Source: Sulfurovum sp.
GTDB lineage: Bacteria > Campylobacterota > Campylobacteria > Campylobacterales > Sulfurovaceae
NCBI GenBank assembly: GCA_030622375.1
Contig: JAUXGC010000013.1
Span: 1 to 19,816 of the forward strand
DNA length: 19,816 bases
Direction: 5' to 3'
Part shown: positions 8,677-17,793 of the stretch, piece after piece
Position numbering within the stretch: the first letter of the stretch is position 1
Layout of the letters: each line of letters opens with the position of its first letter
Notes under the pieces: generated by a model
Seen by the model: the letters and a program-made list of their open reading frames with translations, nothing else
The model's database searches: none
What the model was told of the DNA's origin: nothing
Program-made: the position numbers and the translations under genes

Positions 8677-9414
8677 TCAATTAATATTTGTATAAACAGC
8701 TTGAACATCTTCATCATCTTCAAGTTTGTCTATGAGTACATCTACCTCTTCTATCTGTTTATCTGTAAGTTCTATGGGAGTATTGGCAATGCGTTGTAGC
8801 TCGGCTTTTGTTACTTCTATGCCTCTATCTTCAAGGGCGTGAGAAAGTTCTCCAAATGATGCAAACTCACCAAAAATCCTGACGATAGTTTTATCATCAC
8901 CGTTCTCTACAGGCTCTACATCTTCTTCTATCTCTTCAAGACCAAAGTCTATGAGTTCAAGTTCAAGCTCTTCTATGTCCATATCTTCTGTTTTATCAAA
9001 AGTAAAAACAGACTTTCTCGTAAACATAAAGTCAAGGGAACCATTTTTTAGTGCCTCTCCACCGTTACGTGTAAGCAGAGCTTTCACATTGGCTACGGTT
9101 CTTGTGTTGTTGTCTGTAGCACAATCTATAAAAAGAAGTACTCCATGAGCTGCTTTCGCTTCATAGCTTAGCTCCTGAATGTCAGCAGCATCTTTTGCCA
9201 AAGATCTTTTAATAGCCGCATCAATGTTATCTTTAGGCATATTTTGTGCTTTGGCGTTAATGATGGCAGTACGAAGTTTAGGGTTCATGTCTGGGTCTTG
9301 CCCACCATCTTTGGCAGCCATAGTTATGATTTTTCCTAGTTTTGGAAAAACTCTTGACATCGTTCCCCACCGTTTCATTTTGGCTGCTTTACGGTACTCA
9401 AATGCTCTTCCCAT
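8677..9414 (-). CDS. yebC: YebC/PmpR family protein
   Basis: Cytosolic YebC-family protein of 245 residues, long annotated as a DNA-binding transcription regulator; more recent work on the family points to ribosome-associated relief of stalling at proline-rich stretches. The N-terminus [30 protein letters not shown] is the family hallmark, followed by the [12 protein letters not shown] and [13 protein letters not shown] blocks, [28 protein letters not shown], and the acidic C-terminal domains. GAAGGA sits 7 nt upstream of the ATG. A TATAAT hexamer on the minus strand at 9449-9444 is placed to drive it. The gene is divergent from selO across 85 bp and is followed by the peptide transporter. 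The family is certain; the molecular function in this organism is by family only. Confidence 0.95.
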   Translation of the reverse strand: MGRAFEYRKAAKMKRWGTMSRVFPKLGKIITMAAKDGGQDPDMNPKLRTAIINAKAQNMPKDNIDAAIKRSLAKDAADIQELSYEAKAAHGVLLFIDCATDNNTRTVANVKALLTRNGGEALKNGSLDFMFTRKSVFTFDKTEDMDIEELELELIDFGLEEIEEDVEPVENGDDKTIVRIFGEFASFGELSHALEDRGIEVTKAELQRIANTPIELTDKQIEEVDVLIDKLEDDEDVQAVYTNIN

Positions 9415-9430
9415 ATCTATTTCCTTCGTG

Positions 9431-9449
9431 TATAATTGGCGATATTATA
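9431..9449. promoter_or_regulatory. Back-to-back -10 boxes in the yebC/selO divergent spacer
   Basis: TATAAT occurs on the plus strand at 9431-9436 and on the minus strand at 9449-9444, 7 nt apart. The minus box lies about 30 nt upstream of the yebC start, a normal leader length. The plus box is about 63 nt upstream of selO. A minus-strand TTGATG at 9475-9470 is 20 nt from its box, too long for a standard spacer, so no convincing -35 is claimed; weak -35 elements are usual in Campylobacterota. Overlapping promoters here would make the two genes compete for polymerase. Confidence 0.45.
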
Positions 9450-9499
9450 CTCCTATTTGCCTTAAGTAGCATCAAAGTTTGGCTAGGTAGTATGCAGAT

Positions 9500-10954
9500 A
9501 TGAAATTAAACGATATAAAGCTAACCAATCCTTATCTAAGTCTACCAGAAGAGTGTTACACTAGAGTAGAAGCAAGTCCGCTTAAAAATACATTTCTCAT
9601 CCATGCTAACGAAAAATTGGCGCAGATGCTTGACATAGATGTAAATGAACTTAATTCAGATGACTTTGTAAAACTGCTCAATGGTGAACTTCAAACAGAA
9701 GGTTCAGATACTTTTGCAATGTGTTACGCAGGACATCAGTTTGGACATTTTGTACCACGTCTTGGTGATGGTAGGGCGATCAATATAGGGACTATTTCTA
9801 CCCCTATGTATGGAGAGCAGCACTTACAACTCAAAGGTGCAGGACAGACACGCTATTCTCGTTCAGGGGATGGACGTGCAGTGTTACGTTCTAGCATTCG
9901 TGAGTATCTTATGAGTGAGGCGATGTTTGGTTTGGGCATAGAGACGACACGCGCTTTAGGACTTTTAGGCTCAAACCATAGAGTCTATAGAGAAAACTGG
10001 GAAAAGGGGGCTATCGTTTTGCGTGTTTCTCCTTCATGGGTACGATTTGGTACTTTTGAATATTTTTCACATAAAAAGCGCTATAAAGAGTTGGAAGCAT
10101 TGGCCGATTATGCTATAGCCGAAAGCTATCCTCATTTGGTAGATGAGCCAAACAAATATTTACATATATTTACAGAAGTAGTTGGTAAAACAGCCATACT
10201 CATGGCACAATGGCAAGCTGTAGGCTTTAACCATGGTGTGATGAACACAGACAACATGTCCATAGCAGGACTTACCATAGATTATGGTCCTTACGCATTT
10301 TTAGATGACTATGATTTTCAGTATATTTGTAACCACACTGACTCAGGTGGACGTTACAGTTTTGGTAACCAGCCAAACATAGGAGAGTGGAACTTACGCG
10401 CGTTAATGCTGGCACTCTCACCACTGGTGAGTTCTGAGAGACTAGAAAAGATTTTAGAACACTACCCAAGACTCTATACAGAGAGATACCTCTACTTAAT
10501 GGGTAAAAAACTAGGATTAAAAAGTGTAACTCAGGAAAAAGACTTAGACCTCTTCAAACATTTACTAGGTATGTTGCAAGGAATCAATGTAGACTATACT
10601 TTGTTTTTTAGAACGCTTAGTCATTATGATGGTGACAGAACAGCATTACTAAAAATAGGACTCTACCATAAACCTATGAATGACTGGTTAGATTCTTATG
10701 ATGATAGACTTAAAGAAGAGACAACAACCACAGAGGAAAGACACACTTCAATGTTTCAAAACAATCCTAAATATGTACTAAAAAACTACATGCTCCAAGA
10801 AGCCATAGATTCTGCAGAAAATGGAGACTATACTATAGTAGATAATCTGTTTAAAATAGCTCAAGACCCATATTTAGAACATGAAGGTTTTGAAAGATGG
10901 GCAGGAGCAACACCAGATGAGTTTAAAAATAAAAAGCTAAGTTGTTCTTCATGA
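9500..10954 (+). CDS. selO: SelO (YdiU/UPF0061) pseudokinase-fold protein AMPylase
   Basis: SelO has an inverted kinase fold and transfers AMP from ATP to Ser/Thr/Tyr of target proteins; E. coli SelO modifies redox proteins such as glutaredoxin. The 484-residue length is normal. Key blocks are AMCYAGHQFGHFVPRLGDGRA (72-92), the nucleotide-binding LQLKGAGQTRYSRSGDGRAVLRSS with Lys112, the HGVMNTDN catalytic loop (245-252) and the metal-binding DYGP (Asp261). The C-terminus ends in SCSS: the cysteine three from the end stands where many eukaryotic members carry selenocysteine, and is implicated in redox control by disulfide formation. The stop TGA overlaps the ATG of the following thioredoxin-like gene (ATGA), implying coupled translation. 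The ATG at 9500 has only a weak upstream AGG. Confidence 0.95.
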   Translation: MKLNDIKLTNPYLSLPEECYTRVEASPLKNTFLIHANEKLAQMLDIDVNELNSDDFVKLLNGELQTEGSDTFAMCYAGHQFGHFVPRLGDGRAINIGTISTPMYGEQHLQLKGAGQTRYSRSGDGRAVLRSSIREYLMSEAMFGLGIETTRALGLLGSNHRVYRENWEKGAIVLRVSPSWVRFGTFEYFSHKKRYKELEALADYAIAESYPHLVDEPNKYLHIFTEVVGKTAILMAQWQAVGFNHGVMNTDNMSIAGLTIDYGPYAFLDDYDFQYICNHTDSGGRYSFGNQPNIGEWNLRALMLALSPLVSSERLEKILEHYPRLYTERYLYLMGKKLGLKSVTQEKDLDLFKHLLGMLQGINVDYTLFFRTLSHYDGDRTALLKIGLYHKPMNDWLDSYDDRLKEETTTTEERHTSMFQNNPKYVLKNYMLQEAIDSAENGDYTIVDNLFKIAQDPYLEHEGFERWAGATPDEFKNKKLSCSS

Positions 10955-11268
10955 CTTTAGAAGAACTACAAACTACCATAAAAACTCAAGTAGGCGTACT
11001 TCTCTATTTTTCAGGTGAAAACTGTAGTGTATGCCACGCGCTTAGACCTAAGTTTAAAGAGCTGTTTGATGAGAGTTTTCCAGAGTTAAAACAGATCTAT
11101 TTGGATGCTCATGAAAATGCAGAGATTTCAGCACATTTTCAAGTTTTTACTGTTCCTGCAATGATAGTCTTTATGGATGGAAAAGAGTTTGCAAGAGAGG
11201 GGCGTTTGGTGAGTTTACATCAATTAACTAAACAGTTAAAACGCCCTTATGAAATGATGACAGGGTAG
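10951..11268 (+). CDS. Small thioredoxin-fold protein with CSVC active site
   Basis: This is a 105-residue cytosolic thioredoxin-family protein with no signal peptide. The redox motif is NCSVC (CXXC) at the start of the first helix, preceded by VLLYFSGE, and the cis-proline loop is FTVPAMIVF, both standard for thioredoxins. The CSVC pair differs from canonical CGPC, so its redox potential and partners are probably specialised. The preferred start is the ATG at 10951, inside the selO stop (ATGA overlap), rather than the in-frame TTG at 10942. There is no obvious ribosome site, which fits translational coupling to selO. It ends in TAG. Given the coupling, it may reduce the C-terminal disulfide of SelO or share its targets; that is inference. 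Confidence 0.88.
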   Translation: MTLEELQTTIKTQVGVLLYFSGENCSVCHALRPKFKELFDESFPELKQIYLDAHENAEISAHFQVFTVPAMIVFMDGKEFAREGRLVSLHQLTKQLKRPYEMMTG

Positions 11269-11416
11269 AATTTACACCATATATAGAGGCATCAAATAAC
11301 CATTTTAACTCATATTATATTATGTTAACCAAAAATATTAAATCTATAAAAATCCATTTTAAGGTATCTAGCAAAGCCATAGAGCCATTTTTAAGCATTT
11401 TTCTCTTCTTATAAGG

Positions 11417-11447
11417 TATAATAATCCAATTTTTACGTCCCAAGGAG
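11417..11447 (+). promoter_or_regulatory. gyrA promoter -10 and ribosome binding site
   Basis: TATAAT at 11417-11422 stands 29 nt before the gyrA ATG, in a run of T-rich sequence (11386-11410) typical of Campylobacterota promoters without a clear -35. AAGGAG at 11442-11447 is a strong ribosome site 4 nt from the ATG at 11452. The rest of the 183 bp spacer (11269-11416) is AT-rich, and I see no other gene or strong hairpin in it. Confidence 0.6.
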
Positions 11448-11451
11448 TCTT

Positions 11452-13935
11452 ATGAGTGATTTATTTGAAGAGAAAAATGTTGAAGAGGTGCTTATAGAAG
11501 ACAGTATTAAAGCTAGTTATCTTGACTACTCTATGTCAGTTATCATTGGTAGAGCACTGCCTGATGCTCGTGATGGTTTGAAGCCCGTACATAGAAGAAT
11601 TCTCTATGCCATGAATGACCTTCACCTCTCACATAGAAGTCCATATAAAAAGTCTGCGCGTATTGTTGGAGATGTTATAGGTAAGTAGCACCCGCATGGT
11701 GACAACTCGGTCTATGATGCACTCGTTCGTATGGCACAAGACTTCTCTATGCAAGCACCTTTAGTTGATGGTCAAGGTAACTTTGGTTCGGTAGATGGTG
11801 ACAATGCGGCAGCCATGAGATATACCGAAGCTCGTATGGCGAAAATAGCAGAAGAACTTTTAAATGATCTAGATAAAGATACAGTAGATTATGTACCAAA
11901 CTATGATGACTCTATGAGTGAGCCAGATGTACTTCCTGCTCGTGTACCAAACTTGTTGCTAAACGGTTCAAGTGGTATCGCTGTTGGTATGGCAACCAAT
12001 ATCCCTCCTCATAGACTAGATGAGCTTATAGAAGCACTAGTGTTACGTATAGATAGTCCAGAGTCAACTATTGAAGATATGATGAAAATTGTACATGGTC
12101 CTGATTTTCCAACTGGTGGTATTATATTTGGTCGCAAAGGTATTACAGATGCCTATACAACTGGACGTGGACGCATAAAAGTACGTGCAAAAACACATAT
12201 AGAACAGAAAGGAAACAAAGAGGTTATTGTTATAGATGAGCTCCCTTTTCAGGTAAATAAATCAAGACTCATAGAGAACATCGCACAGCTTGTACGCGAT
12301 AAACATATAGAGGGTATCTCTGAACTGCGTGATGAGTCAGATAGAGAGGGTATTCGTGTAGTCTTTGAGCTTAAGCGTGATGCTATGAGTGAGATAGTGC
12401 TAAATAACCTTTTCAAAAGTACACAAATGCAAGTGACATTTGGTATTATAATGTTGGCTATTGCAAATAAAGAACCAAAAGTTTTTAAGCTTATGGAACT
12501 TTTTGACCTCTTCTTAAATCATAGAAAAACAGTAGTCATTAGAAGAACTATTTTTGACCTTGAAAAAGCAAGAGCAAGAGCTCACATATTAGAGGGACTT
12601 AAAATTGCTGTCGATAATATCGATGAAGTGATTAAGATTATCCGTGCTTCTGCAGATGATGCGGAAGCAAGAGAAAACCTCATAAGTAGATTTAAACTTT
12701 CAGAAATACAAGCAAAAGCCATCTTGGAAATGAGACTAAGAACACTTACTGGCCTTGCAATAGAAAAAATCGAAAATGAGTTAAATGGATTATTGAAACT
12801 CATTGCAGAGCTTGAATCTATCTTAAAAAGTGAAGATAAGATCAACGAAATAATTCGTGCAGAACTTGTAGAGATGGGCGAGAAATATACAACACCACGT
12901 CGTACAGAGATTGTAGATGATTATGATGATATTGATATTGAAGACCTTATTCCTAATGAGCCAATGGTTGTGACCATTACTCATAGAGGGTACATAAAAC
13001 GTGTACCAGTCAAACAGTACGAGAAACAACATCGTGGTGGTAAAGGAAAAATAGCAGTTACCACCTATGATGATGATTTCATAGAGAAATTCTTTACTTC
13101 AAATACGCACAATACACTAATGTTTGTAACAGATAGAGGACAACTCTATTGGCTTAAAGTATATCGTATTCCAGAGGGTTCTCGTACAGCCAAAGGTAAA
13201 GCGGTAGTAAATCTTATTAACCTTCAAAAAGATGAAAAGATTATGGCTATCATTCCTACTACTGATTTTGATGAAGATAAAGGTTTAGTGTTCTTTACAA
13301 AAAATGGTATAGTTAAAAGAACAAATCTCTCTGAGTATTCAAACATAAGAAGCAATGGTGTAAGAGCCATTAATCTTGATGAAGATGATGCTATAGTTGA
13401 TGCAAAGATAGTCAAACCAGATACACAATGGCTCTTTGTCGCTACTAAAAAAGGTTTATGTATTAGATTTAAAGTAGGTGATGCTAGAGAGATAGGACGA
13501 GTAGCTCGTGGCGTTACAGCGATTAAATTTAAGATAGATGGTGACTATGTATGTGGTGCAACTACCATAGAAAATGAAGAAGATGAACTTCTCATGATGA
13601 GTGAAAAAGGTCTTGGCAAACGTACAACAGCCAATGAATATCGTGAACAAAATCGTGCAGGTAAAGGAGTTATCTCTATGAAGCTTTCTCCTAAGACAGG
13701 CGATGTTGTAGGCGTAGTATTTGTAGAAGAAGATAAAGACTTGATGTGTTTAACAAGTATAGGTAAGATGATACGTGTAGATATGGAGACCATTCGTAAA
13801 GCAGGAAGAAATACTTCAGGCGTGAAGATAGTCAATGTAGAGAAAAAAGATATAGTTGTGAGTATTGCAAAGTGTCAAAAAGAGGAGAATTTAGATAAAG
13901 ACTCCGATACAAATAGTGAATTAGGATTAGAATAA
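11452..13935 (+). pseudogene. gyrA: DNA gyrase subunit A with an in-frame amber codon at position 79
   Basis: GyrA carries the DNA cleavage and wrapping functions of gyrase, which introduces negative supercoils. Reading 11452-13935 gives 827 codons, a normal length, but codon 79 (11686-11688) is TAG. The sequence around it reads GDVIGK, stop, [11 protein letters not shown]. coli and relatives have Tyr there (GKYHPHGD), so a single change from TAC or TAT explains it. Both sides stay in frame and well conserved: catalytic Tyr124 in AAMRYTE, and the GyrA box QHRGGKG at 526-532. Quinolone-resistance positions equivalent to E. coli Ser83/Asp87 are Asn85 and Asp89; Asn is the wild-type residue in Helicobacter. 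Restart at Met94 (11731) has no ribosome site and would lose the HPHGD region. Labelled broken as written; most likely the gene is functional and the base is an error. asd follows after 2 nt. Confidence 0.9.
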
Positions 13936-13937
13936 AA

Positions 13938-14969
13938 ATGAGAAAATACAATATAGCAGTAGTAGGTGCTTCTGGTGCTGTGGGAGAAGAACTTTTTAGA
14001 GTACTCGAAGATGTGCAGTTTCCTGTTGGCAATATTTTGCCACTCGCTAGTGCAAATAGTGCTGGAAACGATATAGAGTATAGAGGGAAAATCTATAAGA
14101 TAGAAGAGCTTACCCAAGAAGTATTTAATGGAAGAGATATTGACATAGCTTTCTTTTCAGCAGGGGGTAGCATATCTGAAAAATATGCAAAGTATGCCGT
14201 GGAAGCAGGGGCAGTAGTCATAGACAATACTTCACACTTTAGAATGGATGAGAAGGTACCACTTGTTGTACCTGAAGTAAATCCTGAAGATATAGAGTTA
14301 TGGGAAGATACAGGCATCATCGCCAATCCCAACTGCTCTACTATTCAGATGGTGCAGCTTCTTAAACCTCTTCACGACCTTTATGGTATCAAAAGAGTAG
14401 ATGTGAGTACATATCAGGCAGTAAGTGGAGCAGGAAAAGCAGGCATGGAAGAGTTAGTAAAACAAATGCAAGACTTCTTTGCCTTTAAGCTTGACGAGTC
14501 TAAAGTAGAAGCTTTTACACATCAAATAGCACTCAATGTCATTCCTCATATCGATACACCTCAAGAGAACGGTTATACCAAAGAGGAGATGAAAATGGTC
14601 AACGAAACTGCTAAGATTATGGGTACTGACTTTGCACTTTCTGCAACCTGTGTACGTGTACCTGTATTGCGTTCTCACTCTGAGTCTATTACTATTACAT
14701 TTGAAAATGATGTAAATGTAAATGTAGATAAAGTAAGAGAAGTTTTAAGTGACTTTGAAAATGTAACAGTCATAGATGATATGTCTAAAAATGAATATCC
14801 AATGCCAATCATAGCAACAGATACAGATGAAACTTATGTGGGACGCATTAGAAAAGATTTGTTTTCAGATAATATCTTACACCTTTGGGGTGTAGCAGAT
14901 CAGATTAGAGTAGGGGCTGCGACAAATTCAGTACGTATTGCACAAAAATGGATTGAGCTAGAAGCCTAA
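13938..14969 (+). CDS. asd: Aspartate-semialdehyde dehydrogenase
   Basis: Asd reduces aspartyl phosphate with NADPH to aspartate semialdehyde, the branch point to lysine/diaminopimelate, threonine and methionine. The 343-residue protein shows the NADP-binding P-loop VVGASGAVGEE (8-18), AFFSAGGSIS (71-80), the nucleophile Cys133 in NPNCSTIQ, and the catalytic histidine in VLRSHSESI in the second half, with the usual C-terminal GVADQIRVGAATNSVRIA nucleotide-contact region. It begins 2 nt after the gyrA stop; AGGA at 13922-13925 is a rather distant ribosome site, so coupling to gyrA translation is plausible. If the gyrA amber codon were real, polarity on this essential gene would be expected, which is another reason to doubt it. 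The assignment is secure. Confidence 0.96.
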   Translation: MRKYNIAVVGASGAVGEELFRVLEDVQFPVGNILPLASANSAGNDIEYRGKIYKIEELTQEVFNGRDIDIAFFSAGGSISEKYAKYAVEAGAVVIDNTSHFRMDEKVPLVVPEVNPEDIELWEDTGIIANPNCSTIQMVQLLKPLHDLYGIKRVDVSTYQAVSGAGKAGMEELVKQMQDFFAFKLDESKVEAFTHQIALNVIPHIDTPQENGYTKEEMKMVNETAKIMGTDFALSATCVRVPVLRSHSESITITFENDVNVNVDKVREVLSDFENVTVIDDMSKNEYPMPIIATDTDETYVGRIRKDLFSDNILHLWGVADQIRVGAATNSVRIAQKWIELEA

Positions 14970-15019
14970 GAAGGCACCACTCAAACAATAAAAAATTAGT
15001 AATAGGAAAATATATAAAA

Positions 15020-15526
15020 ATGATAGAAAAATTATTTGAAGGTGCCATTTGGCATAGTAGGTTTATTGTCATATTGGCAGTTGTCTTTGGACTTCTTGGA
15101 GCAGTTATACTTTTTGTAGTAGCTTCAATGGATATTTGGTATGTTGCAGTTTATACATTTGATACCATTATCACCCATGCACATCCAGATAAATTTCATG
15201 AAGATATAGTTGCCGGCATTATAGGTGCAGTAGACTTGTATCTTATAGCTGTTGTGATGTTCATCTTTTCATTTGGAATATATGAACTTTTTATATCAGA
15301 CATAGATCAGGCAAGCGGTAAAAATGGTAGCAAGTTGCTTGCCATACACTCACTTGACCAGCTTAAAGACAAGATAGCAAAAGTCATAGTGATGGTTCTA
15401 GTTGTAAACTTTTTTCAAAGAGTTCTACATACACAATTTGTAACAGCTTTAGAGATGTTGTATTTTGCACTCTCCATTGCAGCACTTGCAATAGGGTTAT
15501 ATTTTTTAGGTAAAGTAGGTAAATAA
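15020..15526 (+). CDS. YqhA/UPF0114 family inner-membrane protein
   Basis: The 168-residue integral membrane protein belongs to UPF0114 (YqhA), whose function is unknown. Four hydrophobic segments can be seen at about 15-40, 66-90, 117-135 and 142-163. The strongest family marks are the N-terminal RFIVILAVVFGLLGAVILFV and FGIYELFISDID (about 85-96), which carries charged residues just after the second helix. It lies 50 nt downstream of asd and 39 nt upstream of hemE on the same strand. AGGAA at 15004-15008 lies 11 nt from the ATG, a little far. No enzymatic residues are evident. Confidence 0.88.
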   Translation: MIEKLFEGAIWHSRFIVILAVVFGLLGAVILFVVASMDIWYVAVYTFDTIITHAHPDKFHEDIVAGIIGAVDLYLIAVVMFIFSFGIYELFISDIDQASGKNGSKLLAIHSLDQLKDKIAKVIVMVLVVNFFQRVLHTQFVTALEMLYFALSIAALAIGLYFLGKVGK

Positions 15527-15565
15527 TGAGTACAAGAATTAAAATTCAATGCAGTGAGGTACTAA

Positions 15566-16612
15566 ATGCCGAATCGTAAAATATTTGTAGATGCCTGTCT
15601 AGGCAAAGAGACACCATACACACCAGTATGGATGATGAGACAAGCAGGGCGTTACTTGCCAGAGTATATGGCCGTAAGAGCAGAAGCAGGAGATTTTCTA
15701 AACTTGTGTCATAATCCTAAAAAGGCAGCAGAAGTAACCATCCAGCCACTTGACATTGTGGGCGTAGATGCAGCTATTTTGTTTTCAGATATTCTTGTTA
15801 TTCCAGATGAGATGGGGATGGACTTGAGTTTTATCAAAGGCGAAGGACCGAAGTTTTCTGACCCTCTTGAGACACAAGCAGATTTAGACAGACTTATCGG
15901 TGGTGATGAGGCTGCGAGTAAACTTACCTATGTTTATGAAACCATAGAGCTACTTGGAGAGCAACTAGATGCAAGAGGTGACGGTATAGCGCTCATAGGC
16001 TTTACTGGAGCTCCTTGGACACTGGCTACATACATGATAGAGGGGCAAGGTACTAAAACATATAACATTTGTAAAAAGATGATGTACTCAAATCCTAAAC
16101 TCCTCCACAACATACTTGCAAAAGTAACAGATGTAGTTAAGCTTTATATGGAAAAACAGATAGAAGCAGGCATAGATGTAGTGCAGATTTTTGACTCATG
16201 GGCAGCAGCCATAGAGCCAGATAAATATGATGAATTTTCTTGGAAATATATGGTTGAGATAGCAGACTATCTTAAGTCAAAATACCCAAATGTGCCTATT
16301 ATCATGTTTCCTAAAGGTATCCCTTCATTTTTAGACAAAGTGTATGGTAACTTTGATGTATTTGGCGTAGATTGGGGAACACCTATGGCACTAGCTAAAG
16401 AGAAGTTAGGCAGCAAATATGTACTTCAAGGCAATATGGAACCATGCAGACTTTATGACAAAGAGGCAACTACATCATCTGTAGAAGCCATACAAAAAGT
16501 TATGGGTGGCAAAAGACACATCTTTAACCTTGGACACGGTATCTTACCAGATGTACCAGTTGAAAATGCAAAACATTTTGTAAGCGAGTGTCAAAGAGTA
16601 TCTAAGAAATAA
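15566..16612 (+). CDS. hemE: Uroporphyrinogen decarboxylase
   Basis: HemE removes four acetate carboxyls from uroporphyrinogen III to give coproporphyrinogen III in haem synthesis. The 348-residue length is normal. The first signature [15 protein letters not shown] (20-34) supplies substrate-binding Arg25 and Arg29; the key aspartate is Asp75 in [14 protein letters not shown]; the second signature is [16 protein letters not shown] (145-160); [12 protein letters not shown] near the C-terminus holds the conserved histidine. A GTGAGG ribosome site precedes the ATG. It is followed after 1 nt by the radical SAM gene, so the two are almost certainly co-transcribed. Haem supply fits an organism with cytochromes such as SorB. 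Confidence 0.97.
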   Translation: MPNRKIFVDACLGKETPYTPVWMMRQAGRYLPEYMAVRAEAGDFLNLCHNPKKAAEVTIQPLDIVGVDAAILFSDILVIPDEMGMDLSFIKGEGPKFSDPLETQADLDRLIGGDEAASKLTYVYETIELLGEQLDARGDGIALIGFTGAPWTLATYMIEGQGTKTYNICKKMMYSNPKLLHNILAKVTDVVKLYMEKQIEAGIDVVQIFDSWAAAIEPDKYDEFSWKYMVEIADYLKSKYPNVPIIMFPKGIPSFLDKVYGNFDVFGVDWGTPMALAKEKLGSKYVLQGNMEPCRLYDKEATTSSVEAIQKVMGGKRHIFNLGHGILPDVPVENAKHFVSECQRVSKK

Positions 16613-16613
16613 T

Positions 16614-17525
16614 ATGAATATAATCTTTGGACCTATCCATTCAAGAAGATTTGGTAAATCTTTAGGAGTTGATTTAAGTCCAAACAGAAAGCAGTGCAAT
16701 TTTGACTGCCTATACTGCGAGTTAGACTCTGTAAAAACGATGAATAGTTATGAAGATGTAGTAAGTGTAAAACAAATTACATTTGCACTAAAAACAGCAC
16801 TCAAAGAGCATAGTGATATAGATTTTATCACTCTTACCGCCAATGGTGAACCTACACTCTACCCACACCTATCAAAACTCATAGATGAGATAAATAGCTT
16901 TAAGGGAAAAACTAAAACTCTCATACTCTCCAATGCTGCCAATATAGATAACCCTCAAGTACAAGATGCACTTTTGAAGATAGATGAGGTAAAACTCTCT
17001 TTAGATTGTGCAACTCAAAAATGTTTACAAAAGCTTGACCGTTCACATCAAGGCATAAAAGTTGAGAGTATAAAAGCAGGGATGTTAGAGTTTAAAAACA
17101 GATATAACGGACCACTAATCATAGAGATACTCATAGTCAAAACGCTCAACGACTCCAAAGAGGAGATAGCTAAACTCAATGAGTATCTTCTGAAACTACA
17201 ACCAACACGCATAGACATAAGTACCATAGACAGACCACCAGCTTACGCTGTAAAACCTTTAAGTTATGAAGAGCTTCACACTATTTCACAACTATTTGAC
17301 TCTTCACTTCCTGTCTATATAGCTTCTAGAAAAAAGGTAGAGTCCAAACCATCTTCATACAGTGATGATGAGATTTTACAAACACTCTCAAAAAGACCAC
17401 TAAGCCCTGATGATATAACTATTTTGTTTGATAAAAAGAGTCAAAAAAGGTTAGAGAGTTTAATAGAAAAATCAAAAATAAACACTATTGATACAAATGG
17501 CGTATCATTTTACAAAAAAGCTTAA
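16614..17525 (+). CDS. Radical SAM protein of the COG0731 (TYW1-related) type, function unknown
   Basis: The 303-residue enzyme binds a [4Fe-4S] cluster and S-adenosylmethionine. The cluster motif is CNFDCLYC (Cys28, Cys32, Cys35), preceded by FGPIHSRRFGKSLGVDLSP, which is characteristic of this subgroup; TLTANGEPTLYPHL (about 73-86) is the GGE-like SAM-contact motif in its ANGEPT form. The TIM-barrel core runs to about residue 225, and a 75-residue C-terminal extension (from about 230) resembles a small winged-helix-like tail, judged by pattern only. The subgroup includes the tRNA-wybutosine enzyme TYW1 in archaea and eukaryotes, but bacterial members have no established product. The start lies 1 nt after the hemE stop, and the gene is next upstream of a tRNA gene, which may be coincidence. 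Confidence 0.85.
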   Translation: MNIIFGPIHSRRFGKSLGVDLSPNRKQCNFDCLYCELDSVKTMNSYEDVVSVKQITFALKTALKEHSDIDFITLTANGEPTLYPHLSKLIDEINSFKGKTKTLILSNAANIDNPQVQDALLKIDEVKLSLDCATQKCLQKLDRSHQGIKVESIKAGMLEFKNRYNGPLIIEILIVKTLNDSKEEIAKLNEYLLKLQPTRIDISTIDRPPAYAVKPLSYEELHTISQLFDSSLPVYIASRKKVESKPSSYSDDEILQTLSKRPLSPDDITILFDKKSQKRLESLIEKSKINTIDTNGVSFYKKA

Positions 17526-17531
17526 AAATCC

Positions 17532-17559
17532 TTGACTTTAAAAAACTTTTTGACTATAA
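17532..17559 (+). promoter_or_regulatory. Sigma70-type promoter of the tRNA-Asn gene
   Basis: TTGACT at 17532-17537 and TATAAT at 17554-17559 are separated by 16 nt, close to the ideal for the housekeeping sigma factor. Transcription would begin near 17566, about 34 nt before the tRNA. This is the clearest two-box promoter in the window. It lies between the radical SAM stop (17525) and the tRNA. Confidence 0.8.
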
Positions 17560-17599
17560 TCTCATCCACTAAATAAGCACTCGCTTTTTTAATAACCAT

Positions 17600-17674
<75 letters not shown>

Positions 17675-17793
17675 CTAACCAAAACAATCCCATAAAACAA
17701 CCTAATAAAGCTCTAAAATATAATGCAATACTTAATGTCGGCTATTAGGCTATAATACTTTTTCACTTGATGTATAATAAAAGGATACTATCT

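Noticed and set aside
11689..11705. CACC/GGTG stem after the gyrA amber codon as a readthrough signal
   Set aside because: Only four base pairs, and the sequence encodes the invariant HPHGD motif, so protein constraint explains it.
11704..11718. Quinolone-resistance mutation in GyrA (Asn85 in place of Ser)
   Set aside because: Asn at this position is the natural residue in Helicobacter and plausible as wild type in this phylum; it is not evidence of selection.
12582..13835. Several minus-strand ORFs of 60-100 codons opposite gyrA
   Set aside because: They lie wholly within conserved gyrA coding sequence and have Ser/Phe/Ile-rich compositions typical of antisense frames.
14964..14975. GCCT/AGGC stem at the end of asd as a terminator
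   Set aside because: Four base pairs only, no following T-tract on the plus strand, and same-strand genes continue closely downstream.
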